From Chloromonas sp. AAM2 (taxonomy: Eukaryota > Chlorophyta > Chlorophyceae > Chlamydomonadales > Chlamydomonadaceae), in NCBI GenBank assembly GCA_004335635.1, contig QAXH01005294.1, positions 4,376-68,375 of the forward strand: a DNA stretch of 64,000 nt. Reading direction: 5' to 3'. Position 1 is the first letter of the stretch, and each line of letters starts with the position of its first letter. This document shows, piece by piece, positions 1-12,700 of this stretch. Below the pieces are notes generated by a model, which worked only from the letters and a program-made list of their open reading frames with translations, did not search any database and had not been told where the DNA came from. A program made the translations under genes and the position numbers.

Positions 1-1034
1 TTTACCCGTTCTCCAGGTCTCAGGGTATACTGCCCAACCGTTATGCCCATGGTGTGAAAAGCAAGTGCCTGCCATTACGTGTGCTCATGGCACGACTGCC
101 ATTAAGTAGATACTCAAATACAGACTAGAAGCCCGGATAACGCAGGTAGGAAGGGTTTACCCCGACCGCGCGCTTGTAGCTCTGGTCTGGCTGATGGCTG
201 TTGTCTCGCTGCTGCCTTTTGTCTCGTGCCCTCTCCCGTGTAAGCAGTCTACTACTACTACTAACCCAAAATTTCAAGAAGCCATGCATGGTTGCACATA
301 GCAATCAGCCACCAAGGGGCAGTGAAAGGGCATGCAGGAAGGTGGGCAGACTTGGCATGTCATGCCTATACCCAGAGACTTGAGGCTTGTCAAGCCAGAC
401 ATGCAGCACCAGACGCGGACAGTGCAATCCACACTTGGAATGCAGCCTCAAATGCAGACACCTGTAACCCAAGACCCTGCGCAGGAACCACGCAGTGTCG
501 TGCAAGGGCTTGGAATGCAGCATGCAAGCTGTGGGTTCAGACGCTTGGAAACCCAGAGACTCTGCCCAGGAAGGGTTCTTGTCTCCTGTCTTGAAAGAGG
601 CTTCTGTAGTCTGAGATTGACACCTTGTATTGGCTTGTGAGGGTGTCGTACCCTGGTGAGCTATAGCATGTATCGTCTACCACATTGCTTTCCGCAAATG
701 ACGAGTCAGCCGCCTAGTGCTGGGGCAGTCCAGAACTGTGGTCAGTGCTTGGCTGCCTCAATGCTTAGACGCATATACTGCCTTTTAAACACGACGAACT
801 TTCCGGCCATGATTTCGAATGCTGGTTCTCAGACTCGTGCCCTTCTAATCGCTCCTGAGTGCCTGAGCCGGCTTGGCAGGCATACATTGTGCGCAAACAA
901 TGCCTTCACAAGCAATCGAGGGTGTTCGAGTGTGTCGACTAGACTACCATACATGTGGTACCAGACATTGCAAGGCCTACCCCAGATTCGCATGCTGACG
1001 CCTGCGGGACCGTGTTGACCACTTGCTGGATGTA
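1..1034. other. No recognisable gene
   Basis: I see open frames up to about 120 codons on both strands here, but none shows a domain, a signal peptide or a convincing set of splice sites. Between about 300 and 560 there are loosely repeated phrases (for example CTTGGAATGCAG twice and ACCCAGAGACT twice) that look like decayed sequence duplication. It could hold 3' exons of the possible minus-strand gene that starts near 1376. Confidence 0.4.
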
Positions 1035-1099
1035 TTATGGATTCATAGGACTGATATGGGCCTGGTGTCTGACGCATACTGCCACGTTTTGAACCTTAC

Positions 1100-1376
1100 T
1101 TCCTATAACCAGGCATTTGCGCTCCCTGTACTCTGGGTTGGAATGGTAGTACCTTCGGGCTGCCTCACGCTTCTTGGGTAAAAACTCAGGATCCTGACTG
1201 CATCCTGGCATTGTAGCAGTTGCGGCTGCTTCCAGAAGAAGACCAAAGCATGGAAAGCATGGAAGACCAGAGCCCTGCTGCGCGGTCGCAACAGCAAATG
1301 AGAACAAGATAATACCGGGTGCAACTAGCAGGCAGCTGATAAAAACACAGCGAATCAAAACACTGGTTTGCTTCAA
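1100..1376 (-). CDS. Possible first exon of a small unrecognised protein
   Basis: Reading on the minus strand from ATG at 1376 gives a hydrophobic N-terminus (residues about 5-33, signal-peptide or anchor-like, ending near ATAQQG), then a Cys-rich stretch and a basic, Arg/Tyr-rich tail containing RRYYHSNPEYRERK. A good splice donor (GTAAGG) sits just after the exon at 1099, so the frame could continue toward the window start. I do not recognise a family; the Arg/Tyr/Asn-Pro-Glu phrase faintly recalls the zinc/HNH-type repeats of protist proteins, but that is not evidence. A second ATG inside (MPGCSQDP...) could be the real start. I found no downstream exon, so this may be a chance frame. Confidence 0.25.
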
Positions 1377-1957
1377 GCCATAAACAGGAAGCCTACAGGC
1401 CGGTGTGTTTGAACAGATTTAAATAGCTGTGGTAGATGTTCCTGACGCAGAAGACAATATGAAGGTACTGTGCTCAATTTCCAACAAATTACACTGAACG
1501 CACACAAGAAAAGGTGACTCGCACACAACCTCAGTTAGGGCAAAAAAATTATGATTCCTTTTCTTGCCACACTGGCTCCAGTGGCACATTTGACTGCAGA
1601 CATACTATCTTTGTAACCAATGCAACCCATCTGCGAGGACTCTGCCTGTTACCACACTGGCTCCAGTGCCATTCTTGAAAATTGTCCCAGAACTGGCAAA
1701 CATCTTTTTTGCGGTCTTGATTTGGGCAACGGCATACCAAAGCATGGAGCCATTGAAGTCTCAGCGTCACAAGTATCAGGCCCAAGCTGCCTACGTTTTC
1801 TCTTCTGACATTAGGTATGAGCCTGTCCTACTGTCTAGAACGGATCCACTGGGCTTTTGAATTTGTTTGTGTGAGAGAGTGAGAAGGACTCCAAACCAAA
1901 TCGGCCTGCCTCTGGCGTGAGGTGTCCAGCACACTCCTAGCGTGCCCACCCTGCACA
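1377..1957. other. Intergenic, upstream of the desaturase
   Basis: This stretch holds no gene that I can support. A near-exact direct repeat of CCACACTGGCTCCAGTG occurs at 1567 and 1652; the second is the hairpin part of a dispersed repeat copy (1652-1711). Position 1861 onward should contain the desaturase promoter and 5' UTR, but no specific element is evident. Confidence 0.5.
1652..1711 (+). repeat. Dispersed hairpin/oligo-T repeat, copy 1
   Basis: Palindrome CACTGGCTCCAGTG followed after about 12 bases by the core ATTGTCCCAGAACTGGCAAA, then CATCTTTTTT. The core recurs at least ten more times in this window on both strands, with the same palindrome-core-oligo-T order in many copies. Confidence 0.85.
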
Positions 1958-4528
1958 ATGTTGCAGCCCGAGAGCGCCCCGCTGGACAGCAAGGCAGCCG
2001 CTCCTTTTATTGGACTGTTGTCCCTGTTTGCAACAAAGTACGCGACGAGCGCGGAGGCCAAAAGCGCCGTCACGGATGCTGACAAGAAGCAAGGCACACG
2101 GCGCTTTCCCAAGCCTTCGGGTTACAACAAGTACACGTATGCGGAGGTGGCCAAGCACAGCTCGCCTGACGACGCTTGGCTTATCATTGAGGACAAGGTG
2201 TACGATGTCAGCGGAATGGCACACCCTGGAGGAGACGTAGTCTTCAGCTATGCCGGCAGGGACGCCTCTGAGCTGTTCAACGTGATGCACAAGAACCAGG
2301 TACGCTTGAATGTGCCGGCTACGGTGTCCCACGACACAAAGCCGCAGGAGATCCAATCAGCAGTTATGGAGACTCTCGTAGATAGAGCCGGCAACACAAT
2401 TTGCGGAAACTGGAGCGTTTGCAGCATTGCAAATGCAAGCACCGCTACTGGATTCAGCTTGTTTTGTGCTCGGTAGGCGTTTGAGATTCTTGGTTTGAGT
2501 CTCGCAGTTTGAGACGCTGTAGTGTCGTGCTTTGCACGCAGCGCCTCACTCGTGCGGTGATGAAAGCCTACCTGATTGGCGAGGTGTCTAAGCCAGAGCG
2601 TACTGCGCTGTTGCGAGACTGGGACGAGATGCTGGGGCGGTTCTCGCAGCAAGGCCACCTAGACGCCAGCCCTACTTACTACATTCGCAAGATGCTGGAG
2701 CTTGTAGCTATGGTTGCAGCTGTCGCTTATCTGAACTTCAGTTTCCCAAGCTCATGGGCAGCCAACCTGCTGTCCGCCTTCCTGATGGGCATGTTCTTCT
2801 GGCAGTCAGGCTGGACCCAGCATGATTTCCACCACAACCAGGTGAGCATGAGGATTTCAATTGTACCTGAGGATGGCTCTGCCTGGATTGTTTGAATTTT
2901 CGTCTGATGTTCACCAGTCCAGGGTGTGCACTCTGTTTTTGTGACCAGGTCTTCCGGTCGCACAAGCTGAATGCCCTTGTAGGAGGATGGACCATCGGTT
3001 TTGGCATGGGAGGCAGCGCCCATTGGTGGAAGACCAAGCACAACCAACATCATGCCACTCCCAACAAGATGGACCACGACAACCAACATGCCATGGATCC
3101 TGACATTGATACAGTGCCACTGATTGCGTGGTCAGAGGCGCTGCTCAAGCAGGTTGGTAACAAATGACCTTGTACAAGCTTGTACCAAACAGCTTGGTGT
3201 GTTGATCACCACGTGACCAATCAGGTATTACCATGGCCCCTGGAGAGGCTGCACCACCGACTGTGTAATGAATGATACCTATGCACAATGCGCAGTTCCG
3301 TACATGGGATGATCCAGTGATGCAGCAAGTTGCTGTGCAGTAAGACTTCTGTTCTGGTCATGCACGCAGGTGAACATGCCAGATCGTGGCATCATTGTGT
3401 TGCAGCACATTCTCGTGTGGCCCATGCTCCTAATTGCTCTAGTCAACTGGCAGATGCAGAGCATCATCCACCTGCTGCAGTACCCCAACATACCAACCAA
3501 GCTACGAAGGTAGGTAGGGCCTAGCACAGTGAAGTAACGCAATTCTCAGAGGGCATTCTAGTCATGCTTCAGATGCAGTGGCACTGAGTTGTGATGGTTT
3601 CCACCTGCACCGGTAAAGCCAGTATGACAGCCGACAATCACATGGTTCATGCTGCCTCATGGTTTGATGACAAATCAGGCGCCGTACTGGTCGGTGCCAC
3701 GCTGGTGCACTTGGTTGCCTTGTATTGCCTGTTTTTGCAATGACAAACTGTTACTTTCGTAGCTCATCACTGCTGCTAGCCCTGCCATGACAGCGTAACG
3801 TGCACATGCTTTCCGTTGCAGGTTGGAGTTGACACTGATCATAGTGCACCATGCATGGGTGCTGGCCCTGAGCTTCATTCCCTTGGGCTTCACACATGGA
3901 CTGGCATTCTGGTGCCTGTCTCACGCTGTTGGCGGCCTTGTGACCTCCTTCGTATTTATTCAGGTGCGGAACTTTGGCCGCCCGGAGGCCCTGTGGCGGG
4001 CGTCATACTGCCGGCAAGGCGTTTGGCTTTCGCTGTGGGTCTTGTCTTTGTAGCCAGCAAGAACTCAGGATACATGGTGGTGATTACCGATGCTCGACTG
4101 ATGAAGCTGCAATCAAGTAATGTGCCTTCTGTCTGCAGAGCCACAACGCCATGGAGATCTACACGGAAGATCTAGACTTCGTGACCAGCCAAATGGTTTC
4201 AACCCGTAACATAAATCCAGGCATCTTGGCAGACTGGATCATGGGAGGCCTCAACTACCAGATTGAGTGAGTGACAACCCAGCCTGTTCCGGGGCAATGC
4301 CGTGTGGCTCTTGTTGCCAGTGGCATATTGTTCACCGCCTGATGCATTTTGACATGGCTGTGCAGGCACCACCTGTTTCCTACCATGCCCCGTCACAGCT
4401 TCAGCCGTGTGCGCCGGGACGTCATGGAATTCTGTGCCCGTCATGGCCTACCCTACGAGAGCTGCACCATCTGGGAGTCAACCTACAAGGTTTACCTCCA
4501 GCTGCAGACGATTGCTAAGAAGGCATAG
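1958..4528 (+). CDS. Cytochrome b5-fused front-end fatty acid desaturase
   Basis: Membrane desaturase of the front-end (delta-4/5/6/8 or sphingolipid) class, which inserts a double bond between an existing one and the carboxyl end of an acyl chain, normally in the ER. Exons 1958-2299, 2542-2841, 2949-3152, 3370-3509, 3822-3963, 4139-4266 and 4366-4528 join in phase to 472 residues, the usual size for the class. Residues about 45-115 form a cytochrome b5 domain with the haem motif HPGG (WLIIEDKVYDVSGMAHPGGD). The three di-iron histidine boxes are visible: HDFHH (exon 2), HNQHH (exon 3) and QIEHH (junction of exons 6 and 7); Gln in the third box is the front-end signature. Hydrophobic segments flank the boxes. 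Start chosen at the first ATG that precedes the b5 domain; an in-frame GTG codon 12 codons upstream is not a start in a nuclear gene. Regioselectivity cannot be read from sequence. Confidence 0.93.
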
Positions 4529-6713
4529 AACCTCAAGCTGATGAGAACAGGGTAGGCTGTTGCCCCAGCAACAAACTTGGGGGCTTTGCCAGGTCTTACT
4601 GCAGTGGTACGTGGTGGCTGGCGGCTCTTGCGTGTGATTCTCTCTGCCTGACAGGTACTGCTGGTTACAGAGCGTTGCAGCGAGCCGGACGATAGTGGGA
4701 CAGGGTTTGACGGCGCCAGGACAGTGGCTGCTCGTCCTGTTGACAAGCTGTCTGGTGGTGGCCCTGCACCAAGGGCATGTGTTGCGTATTGAAGACACGT
4801 ATTCTTTTGTGAGTCGGCACTCGTGGAAGCCATCCGCACCGGGCTTGCTGCATACGGGTTGCCGGCACCAACGGACTAAACAGGTTGGCTGTGTGCACGC
4901 CGTATGTGCGTTGCAGCAGCAAGGCACTGAAAATGATGTTCTTCTGAACAACAGGATCCAGGCTGGTACTGGATCTGATGTGCAGGGCGTGTATGGTCTC
5001 TTTTTCTGTGTCAGCGTCTGTGCTGGTGTCCTGAGTATCGTGCAGCATGCTTAATGGTGTCTCGGACTGTTGTGAGGCTTGCGGACAGGCAGGAAAGGCC
5101 AGGTCTCCCTCGGCCTCTGCCTTCAAGTCTGGTGAACTCGTGTTATGTGACGGGATGGCGGGTGGCCATGTATTGCACTCCGTGGCAAGAGTGCACGTGA
5201 TAACTGCCTTCCAATCTGTTTAAGTGCCAGCGCTGGTATAACACTTGGTATGGAGAGATGAAGAGTGATATTGCATGGTCGTCTTTCCCAGTGCACCTGC
5301 GGGTCAACACAAGTGTCATGAGCGATTTGTCAAGGTATGAGTATATGACATGCCGTGGCAGACTCAACACACAACAATGACGTTTGCATGGTATGCAAAC
5401 ATGTCCATGGTGAGTTGCGCGAGATGCCACACCGTGTTATGCATTTGAGCGCTCTTGTTGCCCTGAGCGCTCACAGTTATGTCTGAACGGCGTGCTCAGT
5501 TTCCAAGTTTGTCTCCTCAGTAGACCTTACACCAGTCAGATTGCCCAGCAATGCTATGGGTGGTGGTGACCGTTTTGTTGTCTGTTCATCCTGTAAATGC
5601 ATGTATCATAGTCTAAAGTTGTTCAAGCGAGCGCTGCTGTAAGAACGGCAAACTGTTTACGCCACTCAGCAGGCTGCTGGGCTACGTCAATGCCATTGTG
5701 GCACGATACAACAGATCGATTGCTGCGGGTCATGCAGCGGTCTGAGGCAACAATATCCAATGGTTGTTCTGCGTAGTCAGCGAGGTGTAGTGACACGTGG
5801 ACCTTCAGCCAGCCGCTGACGAGCGACACACTCAGGTGGCATACTGAAGTACTCGATCATGCTTGCTCAGGGTGGCCCAGGATTTCAGAAGGTCGAGTTG
5901 AAAGCTTGAGGAGGTCGTGATTAATCACGCTGGATGGTGTCATACCATTCTGCTCCTGTCGACACCGGGATAACACGCTGGTGAACAGCAGTGATCCAGT
6001 TCTCAACGGTCTGGTCTGGTCCAGTGCATTCCGCATCGTACACTTGCACATCTGTTCCTGTTGTCCTGTGTTGAGTCTAACGCTAATGTCAAAGTCCTGT
6101 TGGTGCATGGTAGTCCCGACCAATCTAATCAGAGAGTTGTCGAATGTACAGCACATGTGTGCTGCTGGTGTACAACACCAACAGCCAAAAAAAAGATGTT
6201 TGCCAGTTCTGGGACAATTCCTGTGTCTGATACTGGATCTTGTCCAGTATGAGTTGATTCTGGGACAGCACTGCAAATTATAAATTATACACGCCACTCA
6301 GTGCCAGCCTCAGACCCACTGACAGAAATTTTCCCAGAACTGGCAAACATTTTTTCCCCTAGCCTCATTGTGATTCAGTCACAGATTCAACCTTACTGTT
6401 GTTGTTGGGTGAAACGATCCTCCATGCATGCTCTAGGTCACCGTAAACCCTTGCTTCAGATGTTGGCATAGAAAGAAAAAAGACTCGCTCGCGTCGTTAC
6501 AGACTTTTATACTTACTTGCATTCTTCGATTCTTGCAACCGCTGACAAATGTTTCGCTTGGCTGCCCTTGCGATGTCGAGTCACACTGCGGAAACATTTG
6601 TAACTGAGAAGACTAGGGTTCATACGACGCGTTTGCCAGATTTCCAGGCAGCCGACAGCAGGCCCGTTTGGCCGTAACTCTCGCATGCGCCTGGCACCCT
6701 GACTGCGTCAGAC
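4529..6713. other. Intergenic between desaturase and GEN1-like gene
   Basis: No supported gene. The first part is presumably the long desaturase 3' UTR (a TGTAA poly(A)-type site occurs near 5595). Minus-strand frames of about 150 codons at 4478-5126 have no recognisable content. Between 6187 and 6357 two copies of the dispersed repeat face each other. Confidence 0.5.
6187..6357. repeat. Two dispersed-repeat copies in inverted arrangement
   Basis: The left copy is on the minus strand (A-run, GATGTTTGCCAGTTCTGGGA, CAATTCCTG); the right copy is on the plus strand (GAAATTTTCCCAGAACTGGC, AAACATTTTTT). Together they form terminal inverted repeats of about 30 bp around some 100 bp of unrelated sequence, giving a MITE-like outline. 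I see no convincing target-site duplication. Confidence 0.75.
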
Positions 6714-9700
6714 ATGGGAGTTTACAACCTGTGGCCCCTGCTGCCTTGCAAGAGCATTGACTGTAGCAAAGCTGATGGTGTACTGGAGGTGGCCAAGGCC
6801 ATGGATGGGAAACGCTTTGCAGTTGACGTAGCCATCTGGATAATGGAAGCACAGGCACAGGTGGGTCATGACTCTCATTTGAACTCACTCAGTATTAAAC
6901 TCACTTTAAAAAGCATCATGCCATTGCAATGACAGCCTCAGGCATTCTACTTAGCAACTGGCCCTGCAGCTGTAGGATAGTCGGAGACAGCAGGCACATG
7001 CAAGAAGGGTTGGCGCCAGCTGTGTGTGTCGTTTTACACGCTTTCCAGGATGGAACTCTTTCTCAGCTCGCTGCAAAGAAACAGGGGGCTGAGGCCAGCT
7101 AATCTGAGGGTAGACAAATACCTGTAATGTTTTAAAACTAGGCACATTCACGTCAAACACAACTGGGTATCCAAGTCCTAACGTGCTGTAACGTCAGAAA
7201 TGTAAACCTGCTCTTTCTTGTTCAAAGTGCGCACACAGCCACCGGAGCAAACAATTGATACTTTCTCTTCTTGTCTTGTTGTTCAGCCTGCACTGCTGGA
7301 GGCATTTCATGGCGATTTGATGACCGTCACCGTCAAGTTGGTGTTTGAAAGGGTAAGCAAGTGTGTAGGGGAACTACTGCCTCACTGTTGAATCAATGTT
7401 GCGGTGATACTGCTGTACCCACTTAGCCACGCCCAGCATGAGTACGTATCAGCAATGAGCAGCAAGCCTCTCTCTGAGTGCATGACACTGGCCTCTGAAC
7501 TGAAGTTGCACTGCCGTGAATCGAGTGGCCTGTGTGCTTCATGTCCGTGCTTTGGGCTTCACAGGCTGACACTGGGCTGTTGATTGTGGCTGTGCGACAT
7601 AGTTATGCTATGCCTGATTGCAGATCTGTGCGTTTCTACGTTTTGGAGCCACGCCTGTTCTGGTCCTGGATGGCCGCACATCCCAGGCAAAGGCTGGTCG
7701 GCTGGGGCAGAGGTGGGCACAGGTGCACTACCATGCGTGTCTAGCATTGCAACATGGAACATCACTGGCTGCGATGTGTGAGCCCAAACCCACTTTGGTC
7801 CATTCTGATGCGGCCACAATCTGGAATTATGTGTGCAGATACGCTCTAGATTAGCCAGAAGATGAGCACCGACTATAGCGCTCATGGCATTTATACACTC
7901 AATCCCCTGCAGCATCATGTATGCCCGGCATCGCTACAGGGACCAGCACTGGCTGCGATGTGCGAGGTTGCTGGCTAGTGTGTCAAGGTACACACCTAGA
8001 ATGACCAGGGGATGCACACCAACTATCACGCCAAGCCACTGCACGCCTGCCGACCCCGTGCTTTGTCCATGCTTACAAAAGTGCGTCAGAACAAGACAGC
8101 ATGCGCTGCTCTTCTGCTGGTCTGCAGCGAGCTTTGACTCTTCGCCCAACTCTTCTTCTTGATTAATTAAGTGACCGCTCCTGCCTGCCTGCCCGCATGC
8201 GCTTGCCTACCTTGTCTCCTGCCTGCCCACCTGCCCAGGTACACCGCTCAAACAGGCATCCAACTGACCAGTGAGATAAGGGTCAGCAGCTCAGCTGTGT
8301 CACACAACCCGATCATTGCGCGCGTCAGGGCGTTGGCAGAAGCCCTGGTCAGTAGCATGTCATGGGTGGTCTTCCTAGAGACAGGGGATGGTCATGAGCA
8401 ACGTTCACTGGTGAAAGAGCTTTCACTGGTGGCGCCCTAGTATCAGAACTGTGGGCAGGGTGGCAAGCCTTTGGCCAGCAGCAGCTTGTCGGTCAGTGCC
8501 GGAACACTCCCATCTAAGATTTTTGGCTGTTACAACGTGGGGCTGCCCATGTCGCAATGGCACCATCATTCCACAAACACAGACGATATCTCAGTTTTTC
8601 TTACCGACTGAGATGACCCACGTATACCGTACTCCTTGTTCTGACGGTCAAGACTGTGTCGGCGCAGATGAAGTGTACATACCATGGCCAGTGCAAGCCT
8701 AAACATGTCACACTCAGTCACTACACTTGTATCAGAGAAGCGCAAGCGGTTATGCAGTGCACTTCCCAGCAGTGAGTGAGTGTCCCATGTCCTGCCAAGG
8801 CAGACACAAGACATTGCCATGGTTCAAGCGTCAACATGCCCCATGCTTCCCATTCCCGCAGTCAGTTGTCCATGCACATGGCCCTGCAGGGTGTGCCGGT
8901 GGTCCAGGCTGCAGGGGAGGCGGAGGCGACGTGTGCCGCGCTCAACGCCAAGGGTCTTGTGGACGGTGTGCAGTCTAAAGATGTGGACTCGCTCCTGTTC
9001 GGGGCCCAGCGCGTGTACATGCAGCTGAGGCTCAACCCGCAAAACCACAGACTGTGCGAGGTGCTCGTGTGTGACATGGAACACGTGCGGGAAACCCTAG
9101 GGATTCAGGTGAGGTCGTGATGTTGGAACGGGATGCTTGCCTGTGCACGCAGGCACCAATGCCATCACAATGCTTGTTGGAACCATGTTACCCGTCGTGC
9201 TTTGAGACTGTGTTGCATTTGCATGCATGCGCTGGGCAAGGCCATGCATGTGTGACGCTAAAACAGGACGCTAAACATGCCATGGAGTGGTCTCACCATG
9301 GCGCTCTGAGAGGATTGGAGCACACGCATACGTACATCATGGTTGTTTTGGTGCTGATCGCCTTCGTGCTGTTTGGCTGTTCTTGTTGCACTAGCTCAGA
9401 TGTGCTTGCATGCCTGCAATAGGCAAGGCCTTGCAAGTACGGTACGGACTGCTGGGTGACTGTGCATGCGTGCTGGAATGGCAGAGAAGTGCTGGAACAG
9501 GTAAGGATGTGAGAGGCTGTTTGACTGCATGTGCATCTGCAGACGGGAGGTGCACTGGCGCTTCAAGTCATGGGAGTGCTGGCAGGAGGTGACTTCAACA
9601 TTGATGGTGTGGAGAATGTGGTAGGTGCAGCTACAATGGTAATGCAGCAAGGAGCCGTGCACATGCACCACAAGCGTCCCAGCATCATCAGAGTCTTTCA

Positions 9701-12700
9701 GACTTTCGCTTGGAGGCAATCAGACACGCTTGAGCATACTTCTTCGCCCTTCTGCAGCTGGCACCTTTGCTCTGATGTGGTTGATTGCACCTGATTGTGC
9801 ACATACGCATGTTGCTTGCAGGGCACAGGCAAGGCGTTGGATACAGTGCGTGGACTGCTGGCACGGCAGCCGGTAGGTCCTGTGTTCGTGTGAGGGCCGG
9901 GTTGGCCGCCACCACACACTTGCGAGTACACGTCTGACGGACCTGCATGTCTGGCAGACTGTGTGGCAGGCGCCGCATACATGCACCACACCAAGCGCGC
10001 TGAACAGGCAGTCTCTGAGGTTGACGGCTGTGATGGCACGATGGGCTTCAAACAAAACGTCAAATAACAAGGCATGAGCGATGGCAGGTGAGGTCCAGGG
10101 GCAGCGTGCGCGGCTGGCAGCACAGTGCTGTCCGCCTTTGCGTTGTGCATCCACAGAATGCTACGAACGACAGCGGCATCGGTTCGGCTCTGATCTCCGC
10201 CCTGGAGCAGGGCCCTGACAGGCGCCTTCTGGAGCTCAAGCACTGCACTGGGTGCAAGACATGCGGTACGTCAGGCCTCATGCACCCGGTATGCACCTGA
10301 CAAGGATTTGCTTCAGTGTGAGCCTTTGGCAGATACAGCACAGTATTCAGAGGACGGGGTGGGCAGGGCACTAAATGCTGTCATGTGTGCAGCTGCATCA
10401 GCATTCTCCCTCCTTGCACAGCATGGCATCACAGGTGGTCCTTTGGTTTCATGGGCAAGCGATGGCACTGGTTGTGTCAGTGCAGGCCATGAGTCCGGTT
10501 GCAAGAGCAGGAAGGCCTCCCATGGGCGCGGCGGGTGCGCTGCATGCGGCACAGAGTCAGGCTGCCTGCCCAACCCCAACCCCGGTCAATGCATGTGCGA
10601 GTTTCATAGGTGGGTAACACCGCAGTGCCAATGCCATTGCCATGCCATCTCTGTCACAGATCATCAACTGTTGGTGATTTGTTATCCTGCCGGGGTTAGT
10701 GGTAGGAAGACCGCACAATGGGCATGTTATCCCGCCCTATAAGCACTTAAGAGGATTGTAGAAGACGATATGCACGCTCGAGTCAGCCAGGAGTTTTGAC
10801 GTTGTCGTTGTATGCGGTTGGTTCAGGTTGAAGCTGGAGCGGTACCTGTCCAAGGTTGTTGACAAGGCGTGTCGAGTGCCTGGGGTGGTAGAATCCCTGC
10901 ACGCTGCACTGGAAGAGTACACGCGCCAGTGCCAGGCGGCCTCACAAGCTGTACAGCACCTCACACGGAAGGACCTAGGGTGAGGCAGGGTCGACACACA
11001 ATGGGGGTGACGGTGGCTTGGACTTTGCACCAGCAGGCCACAAAGCAAACATGCGAAGTCTTGCAGATTGTTATACGTATGCGAGTGCGCTGACGCTGTA
11101 TGATGATGTTCCACTTGTGGACAGCAGTGCCGCAGCGTGCATGTGCCTTTCCACGGCTAGACCAGTGTGTTGCCATGCACTCAGTCGCCCATGTCGTGGT
11201 CTGAGCTTGCGTGTGCATGTGTGTGCGCTTTGCAGGTGGCAGCGTCGGCCTGACTGCCAGGCTCTGGTGAATCTTATGACCCAGTTTACACACCTGGAGT
11301 GGCAGCCCAACATCATCAGGTACAGGCCTTGAACCAGAGTTATGCGTCGTTGGCCACAGTTTACGTCTTTGCAACTGATGCTTCCATCATATATCCACCT
11401 GCTGTGAAGTGGAGCTGGTGACGCCGTTCAGTGGCTTCAAGGGTCACTGTACAGAGCACCACTTGGACTGATAGTCATGCACTATTCCCATCATGGCGAT
11501 GACATTGCATCAGGTGCCTGGGAGTCAGCAAACCGCAGCATTGAAGCAAAACATGCATCGCTTTGGAACCATCGGCTGCCCCGTTGCCTCATGAAGCCAA
11601 TGCATGGTGTCAGTGACTGTGCGTTGGCTGTGCATGCAGGTTGAAGCTGCGTCCTGTGTTGATTGAGTGGGATCTGCTCCAGGGGCCGGCAGGTCAGTGT
11701 CTGGCCAAGCCAGGGTGGGGCGCAGCAGAAGGGTTGCTTGTGTCACATGCACGTGCAGAGTGAGTAACCACTCATCTGTAGACTTGTGAAAAGCATCACT
11801 CGTGTTGCAAGACCACCTTCGCACTAGGTTTGAGTTACAAAAGTGACTTTTCACCTGCAACTTTGTACGTGTTCTGCGTTGTGTGTGTCCATTTTGTAGG
11901 CGGTGCAGGTGTGGAGTGGCGGCCCACCGCCATACAGAAAGTGCAGGGCCTGGCCAGCAAGGACGCGTCCACCTCCTGGCAGGTGCTGCTGCACATGGAG
12001 CGGCTGCCCGGCGTGGGCTCTGCACAGGTGTTTGCACGGTTGGCAGCTGACGTCTGGTATGCTGCTATTTCTGTGGCGAACACGTAGCGACCCTGCCAGC
12101 CCGCCAAGACCCACTAATGACATACTGTACCTGCAAACCTGCTGCACTGGATGGATGGTTGGCAGAGGGTCATGCAAGCATGACCAATGTGAGTGACGTG
12201 CTGCAGGTGTGAGCCACTAGTGTTTTACTAGATGCTTTGACTAGATGCCATTTGGTAGACAGAGGGCTTTGCATGACCAACATGTTTGGCGTGAGACATC
12301 AGTGTGGCTGTCCAAGTCTAACCACGTTTCATTGTGCAGGAAGAGGAGGAGGACAGGGAGTGGCTTACAGGCATAATCCCAAGACAACAAGCACAGCAAG
12401 CGACAGTGGATGCGGAAGATGCTGGATCAGGCAGTCAGGCGGGGCTGGCGGGCAGCAGCAACGCTACACAGGGCATTGATAGGGAGGGAGAGGAGGATGA
12501 GGACGGGGCAGGAGTGGGGCTGGCAACGCAAGCAGGCATGCAGGCCACCCAGGGGGCCGCTGCACCTCTGGGAAACCGCAAAGTGGGCAAATTTGCACCG
12601 CCTAACCAGCGGACATTCCGCATCTCCGTGGTGTCCCGTCACTGGCCGGCGGTGACGCGGGCGTTCTTTGAGGCGCAGGTGCGTGCGCCCGCTGGCCAGC

